A DNA stretch of 64,000 bases. Source: QHXW01 sp963768075. GTDB taxonomy: Bacteria > Acidobacteriota > Terriglobia > Bryobacterales > Bryobacteraceae. The notes below the pieces were generated by a model, which worked only from the letters and a program-made list of their open reading frames with translations, did not search any database and was not told the DNA's origin. The translations under genes were made by a program, and so were the position numbers. Shown in pieces: positions 19,671 to 29,023 of this stretch (the stretch's first letter is position 1; each line of letters begins with the position of its first letter). The stretch lies in assembly GCA_963768075.1 (NCBI GenBank), contig CAVYHD010000033.1, positions 620,001-684,000 of the forward strand, written 5' to 3'.

Positions 19671-20676
19671 TCACCCGCCAATGGCGTACATGGGGCGGGG
19701 CGGGGGCACGAAGCGGGTGCTGTTGATCTCGTGCCCGGCCCATTTCTCTCGCACATTGCAACGGATTAATGCGGCCAACTCATCGTCGGTAGCGTCGGAG
19801 CGAAGCAACTCTTTGACGTTTGCTTCCTCGATCGCGAATAGGCAGTAGCGGATCTTGCCATCAGCCGTGAGGCGGAGGCGGTTGCAATTCAGGCAAAAGG
19901 GACGCTGACAGATGCAATAAAGCCGACGTGTCCGCCGCCGTCGGCATAGCGAATTCTGTGGCAGGGGCGCGGAGGTCGCGATCGGGAATCTCGATCAGCG
20001 GCGAGACTTCGCGCGAAAGATCGCGGATAATTTCGTCCGCGGCGAGAACCCGCGTACGATCCCACAGATGCTGCGCGTCGAGAGGCATGAACTCGATGAA
20101 TCGCGGCTCAATCCCGCGCTCGCGGCAGTAGTGCGCGATCGGCACGATGTCCGGCTCGATCAGCCCCTTCACCGCGACGACATTGAGCTTGATGGGGCTG
20201 TAACCCAGGCGCACGCAGCCTCGATTCCGGCGAGCACGCGAGGCAGGTCGTCGCGGCGCGTGATGTGTTTGAACCGCTCGCGGTCGAGCGTGTCCAAATG
20301 AATGTTGAGACGGCGCAGACCGGCTTCATAGAGCGGCGCCGCCATTTCGAAAGCAGCACAGCGTTGGTGGTCAGCGCGAGATCCTGAATGCCGGGAATCG
20401 CCGCGAGGCGTGCGAATGAGCACCGGCAGATCGCGCGGAGCAGCGGTTCGCCGCCGGTGAGACGCAGCTTGTTAATGCCCAGCGAGCGGCGACACGCACG
20501 AAACGCTCGATCTCTTCGAAGGAGAGGATGTCCTGGCGCGCTCGCATGAACTCCACACCATCTTCCGGCATGCAGTAGAAGCAGCGGATGTTGCAGCGAT
20601 CGGTCACGCTGATGCGCAGACTGTCGTGCAGGCGGCCGAAATTGTCGATGAGTGGCCGCTGTCCATAGCGGCTCAC
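19671..20676 (-). CDS. moaA: GTP 3',8-cyclase (molybdenum cofactor), frame-disrupted
   Basis: MoaA makes the first molybdopterin intermediate from GTP. The start is a GTG overlapping the nadA stop (GTGA). The N-terminal block LIDNFGRLHDSLRISVTDRCNIRCFYCMPEDG carries the radical SAM CxxxCxxC. Later blocks lie in different frames: LRLTGGEPLL, MAAPLYEAGLRRLNIHLDTLD, and the C-terminal cluster region PFCLNCNRLRLTADGKIRYCLF. The last ends at a TGA at 19671 with a glycine-rich C-terminus (YAIGG). At least five one-base shifts fall between 20520 and 19900. Catalytic and C-terminal Gly residues are intact, which points to base-call errors. Confidence 0.85.
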
Positions 20677-21611
20677 TTCACGTCCAGCATCCGCTGGATG
20701 GGGAGCAGCGCGCGGCGCATCAGGTCGTCGCTGCAATTCGACGCGCGGTTCGAGATACAGCAGCGCATCGCGCAGTTTCTCGAGCGTGTTCAGCCGCATG
20801 TAGGGGCACTCGCTGCAATTACAGTTCTCGTTGTTGACGTAATGGAATTTCTTCGCGGGCGCCGACGCGTCGAGCGAAAAGTTGACGCCGCTCTCGGTCA
20901 TGACGATGAACTCGGGCGCGTCGGCTGCGCCGCGCAGTATTCGACGATCGCCGAGGTGGAGCCGATGAAATCCGCCATGTCGCAGCACCGGTTCCGTGCA
21001 CTCGGGATGGGCGACCACAAGGGCGTCCGGGGTAATCCGCCCTGGCAGTCGAGCAGCCGCCGCGCCGGAAAGGTCTCATGCACGACGCAGGCACCCTGCC
21101 AGATCTTCATGTTCTCGCGGCCGGTCTGCTGCTTGACGTAGTTGCCGAGATTGCGGTCGGGGAGGAAGAGAACGGCTTTCTCCGGCGGGATGGAGTTGAC
21201 GATTTTGCACGGCGTTGCGCGACGTGCAGAGGATATCCGATCTCGGCTTTCACTTCGACCGAAGTATTGATGTAACTGACGATGACGTGATCCGGGTTGC
21301 GGCGCTTGAATTCGCGGATGGGCTCGACCGGGCAGCCTTCGACCAGACTGCAGCTGGCATCATTGTCGGGCACGATAACGACGCGCGAGGGGTTCAGTAC
21401 CTTGGCGGTCTCCGCCATGAACCAGACGCCGCAGAAAGCAATGACATCGCCCTCGGCTTCACGAGCTTTGCGGGCCAGTTCCAGGCTGTCGCCCACCACA
21501 GTCCGCCAGTTCCTGAATCTCGGCGTCCTGATAGTGGTGCGCGAGCAGGATCGCACGGCGGTCGTGCTTAAGGTCGAGAATTTCCTCCGTTGATGTTTTG
21601 GTGGCCAACAT
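20673..21611 (-). CDS. nadA: Quinolinate synthase, frame-disrupted
   Basis: NadA condenses iminoaspartate with dihydroxyacetone phosphate to quinolinate in NAD synthesis. From the ATG at 21611, the N-terminal LAHHYQDAEIQELAD is followed, in another frame, by GDSLELARKA, FCGVWFMAETAKVLNP, and VVIVPDNDASCSLVEGCP. The C-terminal part (MTESGVNFSLDASAPAKKFHYVN, CPYMRLNTLEKLRDALLYLEP) lies in a further frame and ends DDLMRRALLPIQRMLDVK at 20673. Frame breaks are near 21490, 21190, 20930 and 20737. The three Fe-S cysteines appear retained. moaA overlaps the stop; the radical SAM selenoprotein gene is divergent with 68 bp between starts. Confidence 0.85.
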
Positions 21612-21626
21612 GGATTGAACCCTTCT

Positions 21627-21637
21627 ATTGTAACAAT
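21627..21637. promoter_or_regulatory. Palindrome between nadA and radical SAM gene
   Basis: ATTGT-A-ACAAT is a perfect 5-bp inverted repeat with a one-base centre. It starts 16 bp upstream of the nadA ATG and lies about 40 bp upstream of the divergent radical SAM gene. Position and symmetry suit an operator or promoter element shared by both genes. No regulator can be named from sequence, and so short an AT-rich palindrome could be chance. Confidence 0.3.
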
Positions 21638-21679
21638 TCCGTTTATATAGGGTGCCGGGGCGATAATGGAGTTCACTTG

Positions 21680-23050
21680 TTGAAAGTTGTACTGATTTCC
21701 ACCTACGAGCTCGGGCGTCAGCCTTTTGGTCTGGCCTCGCCGGCCGCATGGCTGCGCGCTGACGGATGTCAGGTGACGTGCGTGGACCTGGCTTATGGCG
21801 CTCTGCCGCGTGCGGAGGTATCGGAAGCAGACCTGGTGGCCTTTCACCTTCCGATGCATGCCGCGACGCGCTTAGCGGTGAAGGTCATCCCAAAAGTCAC
21901 GGCCATTCATCCATCGGTTCACGTTTGCTGCTACGGATTGTATGCACCGATGAACGAGACGTACCTGCGGGAGCTGGGGGTAGCGACGGTGCTCGGTGGA
22001 GAATTCGAGCAAGGGCTGCGCGATCTGGCGGCGCGTATCGCCCGGAGGGATGAGGGCCCGCAGCGAGAGCCACTGGTCTCGCTCGACCGGCAGACGTTCC
22101 TTCTGCCGGACCGGTCCGGACTACCGCCGGTGGCGCGATACGCCAAGCTGGTGATGAATGGTGAAGAGAGACTCGCTGGGTCGACTGAGGCGAGCCGGGG
22201 ATGCAAACACCTGTGCCGTCATTGCCCGATCGTGCCGGTCTACAACGGGGCATTCCGCGTGGTGCAGCGTGAGATCGTCATTGAGGATATCCGGCAGCAG
22301 GTCGCGGCCGGCGCGCGGCATATTACGTTCGGCGACGCCGATTTCTTTAATGGCCCGGGACATGCGTTGGCTATCGTCGAAGCCTTGTACGCCGAGCATC
22401 CCGGCCTGACATACGATGTCACGATCAAGATCGAACACCTGTTGCGCCACCAAGATCTCCTCCCGGTACTCAAGCGGACGGGCTGCTTGTTCGTGACGAG
22501 CGCGGTAGAGTCGATCGACGATGCGGTTCTCACAAAACTGGCCAAAGGCCACACGCGTGCGGATTTCATCGAAACAGCTCGGGTTATGCGCCACATTGGC
22601 CTGATCCTTGCGCCAACGTTTGTTACGTTCACTCCGTGGATAACTTGGCGGGGATATCGAAACCTGCTCCAACTGTTAATCGATCTGGACCTGGTGGAGA
22701 ATGTCGCGCCCATTCAGCTGGCGATGCGCCTGCTGATTCCAGCCGGCTCGCGGATGCTGGAGCTGGCCGAAATTTGCGAGATTATCGGGCCGTTCGATCC
22801 CGCAGCACTTTCGCATCCCTGGCGGCACAGCGACGAAACGCTTGACCGGCTCTGCAACGATCTTCAAAAGCTCATCCAGCGGGAGGAGCACCGCAAGGCC
22901 ACGCGCACAGAGATCTTCGGGAAGATCTGGGCACTGGCGCAGGAAAGGCCTCGCGATTTTTATCTGGTTTCGCGCGCTACGATTCCGTACCTGAATGAGC
23001 CCTGGTATTGTTGAGCCGAGCCCACTGAAGAGCAGGTGGCTCTTGTGTAA
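21680..23050 (+). CDS. CUAEP-tail radical SAM selenoprotein (TGA read as Sec)
   Basis: A 456-residue radical SAM protein with an N-terminal cobalamin-binding-like Rossmann region and the cluster motif CKHLCRHC at residues 175-182. The in-frame TGA at 23012-23014 (codon 445) follows NEPWYC. Reading through gives C-Sec-A-E-P-TEEQVALV and a TAA at 23048. This matches the CUAEP/CCAEP-tail radical SAM (seleno)protein family, where Cys or Sec occupies this site. A SECIS-like hairpin starts 3 nt after the TGA. A conventional annotation would stop at 23014 and lose the tail. The start is one of two adjacent TTG codons (21677/21680) behind GGAG. An ATP-grasp gene begins 14 bp after the TAA. The reaction is unknown. 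Confidence 0.88.
23012..23042 (+). promoter_or_regulatory. Sec codon and bacterial SECIS-like hairpin
   Basis: Downstream of the TGA (23012-23014), bases 23018-23025 pair with 23036-23042. There are seven Watson-Crick pairs, with a single bulged C at 23021. The 10-nt loop (23026-23035) has G as its second base. Bacterial SECIS elements bind SelB, lie just 3' of the UGA within the coding frame, and usually show a G among the first two loop bases. The distance from UGA to loop is 11 nt, close to that of E. coli fdhF. The fold was done by hand without energy calculation. Confidence 0.7.
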
Positions 23051-23064
23051 TAGGTCGTGAAATC

Positions 23065-24312
23065 GTGCCTCGTGTCCTATTGGTAGCGGCGACAACCGGA
23101 TATCAAACACGCATGTTTGCGGATGCGGCGCGCCGGCTCGGGTTGGACTTGGTTCTTGCCACGGACCGTTGCCACGTGTTGGAGGATCCTTGGGGCGATC
23201 ACGCGATCCCGGTGCGCTTCGAGGATCCTCGCGGCTCGCGCGACATCCTTGCCGCAGCGGGGCCGTTCGACGGGATCGCCGCCGTTGCGGACCGGCCGAC
23301 ACTTGTCGCAGCGCTCGCGGCCGAAGCACTCGCCATTCGCTATCACTCGCCGGACGCGGTGATCGCGTGCCGCGATAAACACCTCGCTCGCCAACGATTT
23401 CAATCCGGCGGACTCCTAGTTCCAGAATTCTTTCGCGTGCCCGCGGACTCCGCGCCCCGGGAGGCAGCGAAGCGTGCGCCTTTTCCTTGTGTGCTGAAAC
23501 CGCTGGGTCTTTCGGGGAGCCGTGGCGTGATTCGCGCCAACGATGAGGGGCAGTTCCTGGCGGCGTTCGATCGAATCCATTCGCTGCTCAACGGCACCGA
23601 TGTGGCCGCTCTGCGCGAGGAGGAGAACCGCTACATACAGATAGAGAGTTTCATTGAAGGCCGCGAGTTTGCCGTCGAAGGCGTCGTCACCCGCGGTGAG
23701 TTACAGGTGCTCGCAATTTTCGATAAGCCTGACCCGTTGAACGGTCCATTTTTCGAAGAAACGATTTACGTGACTCCATCGCGCGAGAGCGAGGAAGTGC
23801 AGAAATTAATGCTGCAGACTACCAGAAGCGCCGTTCGCGCTCTGGGGCTAACACACGGACCGATCCATGCCGAACTGCGCGTGAACTGCAAGGGCGCGTG
23901 GATGCTGGAAGTGGCCGCACGGCCTATCGGCGGACTCTGCGCCCGGGCGCTGCGCTTCGAGGGTGGGATGCCGCTAGAGGAACTGATCCTGCAGCACGCG
24001 ATTGGTAAGGACGTCAGCGCCGCCAGACTTGTTGATACGGCGAGCGGCGTCATGATGATTCCGATTCCGATGGCGGGCGTTTATCAAGGCGTTGAAGGTG
24101 TGGAGAATGCCGCGTCAATACATGGTGTGGAAGACGTGATCATCACTGCTAAAGAAGGGCAGAAGATCCTGCCGCTCCCTGAGGGATCGAGCTATTTGGG
24201 GTTCCTGTTCGCGCGCGGCGAATCGGCGGAGCAGGTCGAGAGCGCGCTTCGGGATGCTCACGCTTGCCTGGATTTTGAGATTGCCACTTTCCTGCCGGTG
24301 ATCCAGCGTTAG
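23065..24312 (+). CDS. ATP-grasp domain ligase next to the selenoprotein
   Basis: A 415-residue ATP-grasp protein starting with GTG. The N-terminal pre-ATP-grasp domain is VLLVAATTGYQTRMFADAARRLG. The ATP-binding lysine and glycine-rich loop are CVLKPLGLSGSRGVI. Metal-binding residues lie in PIHAELRVNCKGAWMLEVAARPIGG. Such enzymes join a carboxylate to an amine or thiol through an acyl-phosphate, related to biotin carboxylase and PurK. It lies 14 bp after the selenoprotein TAA, so the two are likely one operon. The substrate is unknown. The stop overlaps that of yggX by 4 bp on the opposite strand. Confidence 0.8.
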   Translation: MPRVLLVAATTGYQTRMFADAARRLGLDLVLATDRCHVLEDPWGDHAIPVRFEDPRGSRDILAAAGPFDGIAAVADRPTLVAALAAEALAIRYHSPDAVIACRDKHLARQRFQSGGLLVPEFFRVPADSAPREAAKRAPFPCVLKPLGLSGSRGVIRANDEGQFLAAFDRIHSLLNGTDVAALREEENRYIQIESFIEGREFAVEGVVTRGELQVLAIFDKPDPLNGPFFEETIYVTPSRESEEVQKLMLQTTRSAVRALGLTHGPIHAELRVNCKGAWMLEVAARPIGGLCARALRFEGGMPLEELILQHAIGKDVSAARLVDTASGVMMIPIPMAGVYQGVEGVENAASIHGVEDVIITAKEGQKILPLPEGSSYLGFLFARGESAEQVESALRDAHACLDFEIATFLPVIQR

Positions 24313-24641
24313 TTTTTTTGCTGCGGCGGCACGTAATCGGGCGGGAGCGCGGCACCTTGACCGAAGAAATACTCGTCCATCTGCTTGAGGAGAAATTCCT
24401 GGGCCTCTTGCGTTCCCAGGTTCAGCCGGTACTCGTTCATGAGCATCTTCATGTGTTCCAACCACATTTTCCAAGCTTCTTTGGAAACATTCTCGAAGAT
24501 CTTCTGGCCGAGCGGATGTCCCTCGAAGGGAACTTCATCCAGCCCCTGCATCTGGCGTTGAAACTTCACGCAAAATACCTGACGAGCACCAGGTTGAATT
24601 TCAGCCGGAATTGGAGGCCCGCCGCCATGACCGCAGCCCAT
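24309..24641 (-). CDS. yggX: Fe(II)-trafficking/oxidative damage protein YggX family
   Basis: A 110-residue protein with the YggX core: VFCVKFQRQMQGLDEVPF, KIFENVSKEAWKMWLEHMKML, NEYRLNL and EYFFGQG. YggX helps protect Fe-S enzymes from oxidative damage and may traffic iron. The N-terminus has an extra Gly/Cys/His stretch (MGCGHGGG) before the usual start of homology. A gaggag site precedes the ATG. It lies 57 bp downstream of gcvPB on the same strand and may be the last gene of the gcv operon. Confidence 0.88.
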   Translation of the reverse strand: MGCGHGGGPPIPAEIQPGARQVFCVKFQRQMQGLDEVPFEGHPLGQKIFENVSKEAWKMWLEHMKMLMNEYRLNLGTQEAQEFLLKQMDEYFFGQGAALPPDYVPPQQKN

Positions 24642-24698
24642 GATTAATCTCCTCGTTTTAGGATACTACCTTTGAATGCGCCTACCACCCGCGCGGCT

Positions 24699-26202
24699 TC
24701 AACCATTGGCTTTGCTTGGGCGTTCGTCCGCTCTCCAGCGGAGCACGGGGCGGCGCGCCGCGGTGACCTCGTCTACGCGGCTCGTGCGGGTGCCATGCGG
24801 AGCCGCGCGCACCATTTCGGGGTCGGTCTCAGCCTCGCGCGCGATCGAGATCATCGCGGCGGCGAAGAGGTCCAACTCCCGCTTGCTTTCTGTTTCGGTC
24901 GGCTCGATCATGAGCGCACCGCGAACAATGAGAGGGAAGCTTACGGTGTACGGATGGAAGCCGTAATCGATGAGGCGCTTCGCGATATCGCCGGTGCGGA
25001 CGCCAAGCTTGGCTTGCCGGTCATCACTGAACACCACTTCGTGCATGTTGGGCGCATTGTAAGGCAGATCGAAATGCGGCTCAATCTTTTTGCGCAGGTA
25101 GTTAGCGTTAAGAACGGCGTCGACCGTGGCGTTACGCAGACCGTTGCCGCCGTGGGCGAGAATATAGGCCAGCGCGCGAACGATCACACCGAAATTTCCG
25201 TAAAAGGCGCGGACACGGCCGATAGAGCGCGGGCGCTTATAATCGAACGTCCATCGATTGCGCACGTGCTTGAGCCGCGGCAACGGCAGGAACGGCTCCA
25301 GAATCTTCTTAACGGCTACCGGGCCGCCGCCGGGGCCACCCCCACCGTGGGGCGTCGAAAAAGTCTTGTGCAGGTTGAGGTGCATGACGTCGACGCCGAA
25401 CTCCCCGGGCTTGGTGATCCCCACGAGTGCGTTCATGTTCGCACCGTCCATATAGAGCAGCGCGCCCTTCTTGTGCAAGACCTCCGCGATGCTCTTGATG
25501 TTTTGCTCGAACACGCCGAGCGTATTGGGATTGGTGACCATGAGCGCAGCAACGTCGCTGTCCACGATGCGCTCGAGCTGCGCTAAGTCCACCGTTCCTC
25601 GTTCGCTCGAACGGATATTTTCCACCGCATACCCGGCGATCGCGGCGGTGGCGGGATTGGTGCCATGCGCGGAATCCGGGATTAGAACCTTTTTACGGGG
25701 ATTCCCGCGCTTTTCCAGCAGCGCACGAACCAGCAGTATGCCCGTGAGCTCGCCGTGTGCTCCCGCGGCGGGCTGTAGCGTCACGGCATCCATTCCCGTG
25801 ATCTCGGCCAATGCGGCCTCCAGACGCGCCATGACTTCCATCGCTCCTTGCGCCAGAGCTTCAGGTTGGTAGGGATGCGCCCACGCGAGACCATCGAGCC
25901 GCGCTACCAGTTCGTTCACACGCGGGTTGTACTTCATAGTGCAGGAGCCGAGCGGATAGAGGCCCAGGTCAATGGCGTAGTTCCAGGTAGACAGACGCGT
26001 GAAGTGGCGAATGATCTCAACTTCGCTAACTTCAGGGAAAGCCGGCGATTTCGAGGCGCACGTTGCCAGCGCCCAGCGCGGTTGCAGCGTCGACCGGAGG
26101 AACGTCAAGCTCGGGCAGCTGGTAGCCCTTCTTGCCGGGCGAGCTCTGTTCGAACAGTAAGAGCTCGTTTTGCGTGAGATGAGAGCGGACTTTTTCTATC
26201 AT
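24699..26202 (-). CDS. gcvPB: Glycine dehydrogenase (decarboxylating) subunit 2, one 5' frameshift
   Basis: This is the C-terminal half of the split P-protein of the glycine cleavage system. It carries the PLP lysine in NLHKTFSTPHGGGGPG and the family block YNAPNMHEVVFS. The long frame begins at 26108. Homology continues upstream in another frame from the ATG at 26202 (MIEKVRSHLTQNELLLFEQ), with a one-base break near 26040 at ttccctg, giving about 501 residues. The ATG overlaps the gcvPA stop (ATGA), the standard coupling of this operon. The C-terminus ends RVDEVTAARRPVLRW plus a short tail. Confidence 0.92.
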
Positions 26203-27530
26203 GTGGTCTGTGAGGAGGGCAAAAATGCATCTCCCACCTCATCCATATGCTCGCGCTTCGTTATCTCAGTCGCGCAGAGTAGCACGCATTCCTTCAATTC
26301 CGGATACCAGCGCGTGAGCGGGAGACCGCCGATAATTCTCTTCTTGAGCAGCGAGCGGTTGATCACGTCCGGCGAAACGGCATCGGCTAAGGCGACGAAC
26401 TCATTGAAAAACGGGCCAGTAAAGCGCTGTTTCAGCTTGTTGCCCAGGTAGTGCGCTTTCGCCAAATTCTTTTCGGCGAGTTCGCGTAATCCCTGCTTGC
26501 CGTAGACACTCATGAACACCGTGGCCATGAGGGCAATGAGCGCCTGGTTGGTGCAGATGTTCGACGTCGCTTTCTCACGGCGAATGTGTTGTTCGCGCGT
26601 GGCCAGCGTCAGGCAGAATGCGCGGGCTCCACGGGAATCGAGCGTTTCGCCCACCAGCCGGCCGGGCATCTGGCGAATGAAGCGTTCTTTGGTGGCGATA
26701 ATGCCGGCGTATGGCCCACCGTAGGTCGGCGCGATAGCAAACGATTGGAGTTCGCCTGCCACAATATCGGCGTCCGTTGCCGGCTGGAGAATTCCCAGCG
26801 ATACGGCCTCGGTGAATACGACGACGAGTAAAGCGCCGAGCTTGTGCGCGATCGCGGCAGCGGCCTTTGCGTCCTCCACGATTCCGAAGAAGTTTGGCGA
26901 CTGAATGATCACCGCGGCCGTCTGGTCATCCATTTTGGCTTCCAGATCTTCCAGGTCCAAGGTGCCCGAGTCTGTCGCATAACCAAACTCCTCGATGGAC
27001 AATCGCCCGTGCCGGGTGTAGGTGAGCAGAACCTCGCGGTATTCGGGATGTACCGTGCGCGCCACGAGAACATGATTCCTACCGGTGATGCGCGAAGCCA
27101 TCAGGGCGGCCTCCGGAACCGAGGTTGAGCCGTCATACATAGAGGCGTTCGCCACATCCATGCCGGTCAATTGACAGATCATCGTTTGAAACTCGAAGAT
27201 CGTCGTCAGTGTGCCCTGGGAAATTTCCGCCTGATAGGGCGTGTAAGAGGTGAGAAACTCGCCGCGGGAAACCACGGTATCGACCATTACAGGACGATAG
27301 TGCGCGTAAACGCCGGCACCCAAAAACGACACGTATCCGTTCGCATTCTCCGCGGCACGCGAACGAAAGTAGTCGACGATCTCGTATTCGGATATACCCG
27401 GCGCCAGCGCCAGGGGTTCCTTAAGGCGCACGTCCTCCGGCAGATGGGCAAACAGATCTTCGGCGGATTCGAGGCCACACGACGCAAGCATTTCGCGGCG
27501 CTCGGGATCAGACTTCGGAAGGTAGCGCAA
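26199..27530 (-). CDS. gcvPA: Glycine dehydrogenase (decarboxylating) subunit 1
   Basis: The N-terminal half of the two-subunit glycine decarboxylase. At 443 residues it has the normal length for the split form, with MRYLPKSDPERREMLA at the start and blocks such as GAGVYAHYRPVMVD, TPYQAEISQGTL and ASMYDGSTSVPEA. With GcvPB it decarboxylates glycine and passes the aminomethyl group to lipoyl-GcvH. The start is a TTG placed directly after the gcvH stop, and the stop overlaps the gcvPB ATG. No frame break is seen. Confidence 0.95.
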   Translation of the reverse strand: MRYLPKSDPERREMLASCGLESAEDLFAHLPEDVRLKEPLALAPGISEYEIVDYFRSRAAENANGYVSFLGAGVYAHYRPVMVDTVVSRGEFLTSYTPYQAEISQGTLTTIFEFQTMICQLTGMDVANASMYDGSTSVPEAALMASRITGRNHVLVARTVHPEYREVLLTYTRHGRLSIEEFGYATDSGTLDLEDLEAKMDDQTAAVIIQSPNFFGIVEDAKAAAAIAHKLGALLVVVFTEAVSLGILQPATDADIVAGELQSFAIAPTYGGPYAGIIATKERFIRQMPGRLVGETLDSRGARAFCLTLATREQHIRREKATSNICTNQALIALMATVFMSVYGKQGLRELAEKNLAKAHYLGNKLKQRFTGPFFNEFVALADAVSPDVINRSLLKKRIIGGLPLTRWYPELKECVLLCATEITKREHMDEVGDAFLPSSQTT

Positions 27531-27917
27531 CTAGCTTTCCGCCCCCACGTAGCCTTGATAGTCGGCGGCGGAGAGCAGACCTTTCAGCTGATCGGGAGCG
27601 CTTAAGCGAATCTTCACTAACCAGGCAGTAACATGCGGGTCCTGGTTCAACTGTTCGGGCGATTGGCCCAGGCTTTCGTTCACTTCGACGACTTCACCCG
27701 AAACCGGCGAGTAAATGTCAGACACTGCTTTCACAGACTCCACCGACCCGAGGGATTTTCCCTGCTGGACGACCGTTCCCAGTTTCGGAAGATCGACGTA
27801 TACGATGTCACCGAGTTCCTCTTGCGCGTGATTCGTGATGCCGATCACGCCGAGATCGCCCTCCACACGCACCCACTCATGTTCCTTGGTGTAGCGGAAA
27901 TTCTCCGGATACGTCAT
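27531..27917 (-). CDS. gcvH: Glycine cleavage system H protein
   Basis: A 128-residue lipoyl carrier. The lipoylated lysine lies in SVESVKAVSDIYSPVSGEV. The flanks YTKEHEWVRVEGD and GDIVYVDLPKLGT are typical of H proteins. Its ATG overlaps the gcvT stop by 4 bp and its stop is directly followed by gcvPA, so translation across the four genes is tightly coupled. Confidence 0.96.
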   Translation of the reverse strand: MTYPENFRYTKEHEWVRVEGDLGVIGITNHAQEELGDIVYVDLPKLGTVVQQGKSLGSVESVKAVSDIYSPVSGEVVEVNESLGQSPEQLNQDPHVTAWLVKIRLSAPDQLKGLLSAADYQGYVGAES

Positions 27918-29023
27918 GCCGTTTTCGCTCGCTTATAGAACGGGGTCCCGACAGTTTCGGCTTCCACTGGCTGGTTGCGTACCATCACTTCGAGGCGGCG
28001 CCCAGGCCGCGCTTCGTTAGCCGGCAAGTAGCAAAGACCGATGTTCCTGTTCAGGCTAGGCGACGGGGAGCCGCTCGTGACCCAGCCCGCGGGCGAACCG
28101 TCCAGTCGCACTTCATAGCCATCGCGACCGATGCCGCGCCCACGCATTTCAAAGCCCACCAGCTTGCGACGCACACCCTGCTGCTTCTGTTTGGCGAGCG
28201 CGGCGCGGCCCGTAAACTCGCCTTTATCCAGCTTCACGATCCAGCCCAGATCGGCTTCATACGGCGTGATGGAGGCATGAATTTCGTGGCCGTACAGCGC
28301 CATCGTGGCTTCCAAACGCAGGGTGTTGCGTGCACCCAGGCCGCAGGGTTTGATCCCGAACTCGCTACCGGCTTCGAGCAGTTGGCGCCAGATACGCAAA
28401 GCCTCGGCTGGCGGCACGTAAATCTCAAAACCGTCTTCGCCGGTGTAGCCAGTGCGGGCGATGCGCGCCGGTGCGCCGGACACCGTGCCGTCGGTGAACC
28501 AGTAATACCGGATTGACGCGAGATCCGCCGCGGTCAGCTTTGCGAGCGTGCGCAAAGCCAGCGGCCCTTGCACGGCAAGCTGCGCGTAACGGTCGCTGGC
28601 AAACTCAACCCGGGCGTTGAAACGGTTCGCCCGGCGGATGTGCTCAAAGTCCTTCTCCTGATTCGACGCGTTCACGCAAAGAAAGAAGTGATCGCCGGCC
28701 ACTTTGTGCACCAAAATGTCGTCAACGAATCCACCGTGCTCGTAGAGCAGACCCGAGTACTGCGCTTGGCCCACGTGCAGCTTCGAAACGGCATTCGTGG
28801 TGACGCCGTCGACCAGACGCAAAGCCTCCGGCCCGCGGATCTCAATTTCGCCCATGTGGCTTACATCAAACAACCCGACGGCCCGTCGCACCGCCAAGTG
28901 TTCGTCTACGATCCCGGAATATTGGACGGGCATTTCCCATCCCCCGAAATTCACCATACGGGCGCCCAAAGACACATGCGCACTGTGTAGCGGAGTACGC
29001 TTCAGACAAACAGATTGCGCCAT
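27914..29023 (-). CDS. gcvT: Aminomethyltransferase (T protein)
   Basis: GcvT releases ammonia and transfers the one-carbon unit from lipoyl-GcvH to tetrahydrofolate. The 369-residue product starts at the ATG giving MAQSVCLKRTPLHSAH. The usual GcvT features follow: FGGWEMPVQYSGI, GLFDVSHMGEIEI, YTGEDGFEIYVP and CGLGARNTLRLEATM. An in-frame GTG/ATG further upstream would add about 41 residues without family support. It is first in the gcvT-H-PA-PB order. I looked for a glycine riboswitch in the 180 bp upstream and did not recognise one. Confidence 0.95.
   Translation of the reverse strand: MAQSVCLKRTPLHSAHVSLGARMVNFGGWEMPVQYSGIVDEHLAVRRAVGLFDVSHMGEIEIRGPEALRLVDGVTTNAVSKLHVGQAQYSGLLYEHGGFVDDILVHKVAGDHFFLCVNASNQEKDFEHIRRANRFNARVEFASDRYAQLAVQGPLALRTLAKLTAADLASIRYYWFTDGTVSGAPARIARTGYTGEDGFEIYVPPAEALRIWRQLLEAGSEFGIKPCGLGARNTLRLEATMALYGHEIHASITPYEADLGWIVKLDKGEFTGRAALAKQKQQGVRRKLVGFEMRGRGIGRDGYEVRLDGSPAGWVTSGSPSPSLNRNIGLCYLPANEARPGRRLEVMVRNQPVEAETVGTPFYKRAKTA

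Noticed and set aside
23012..23014. TGA as an ordinary stop of the radical SAM gene
   Set aside because: The codons after it spell the family's conserved AEP tail up to a TAA, and a SECIS-like hairpin is placed correctly.
24672..25586. Long plus-strand ORF opposite gcvPB
   Set aside because: It lies wholly antisense to the glycine dehydrogenase coding sequence and shows no motif of its own.
26199..26202. gcvP split by a frameshift into two genes
   Set aside because: The two-subunit GcvPA/GcvPB form is a normal arrangement, with each half of standard length and an ATGA overlap. The real indel lies within gcvPB near 26040.
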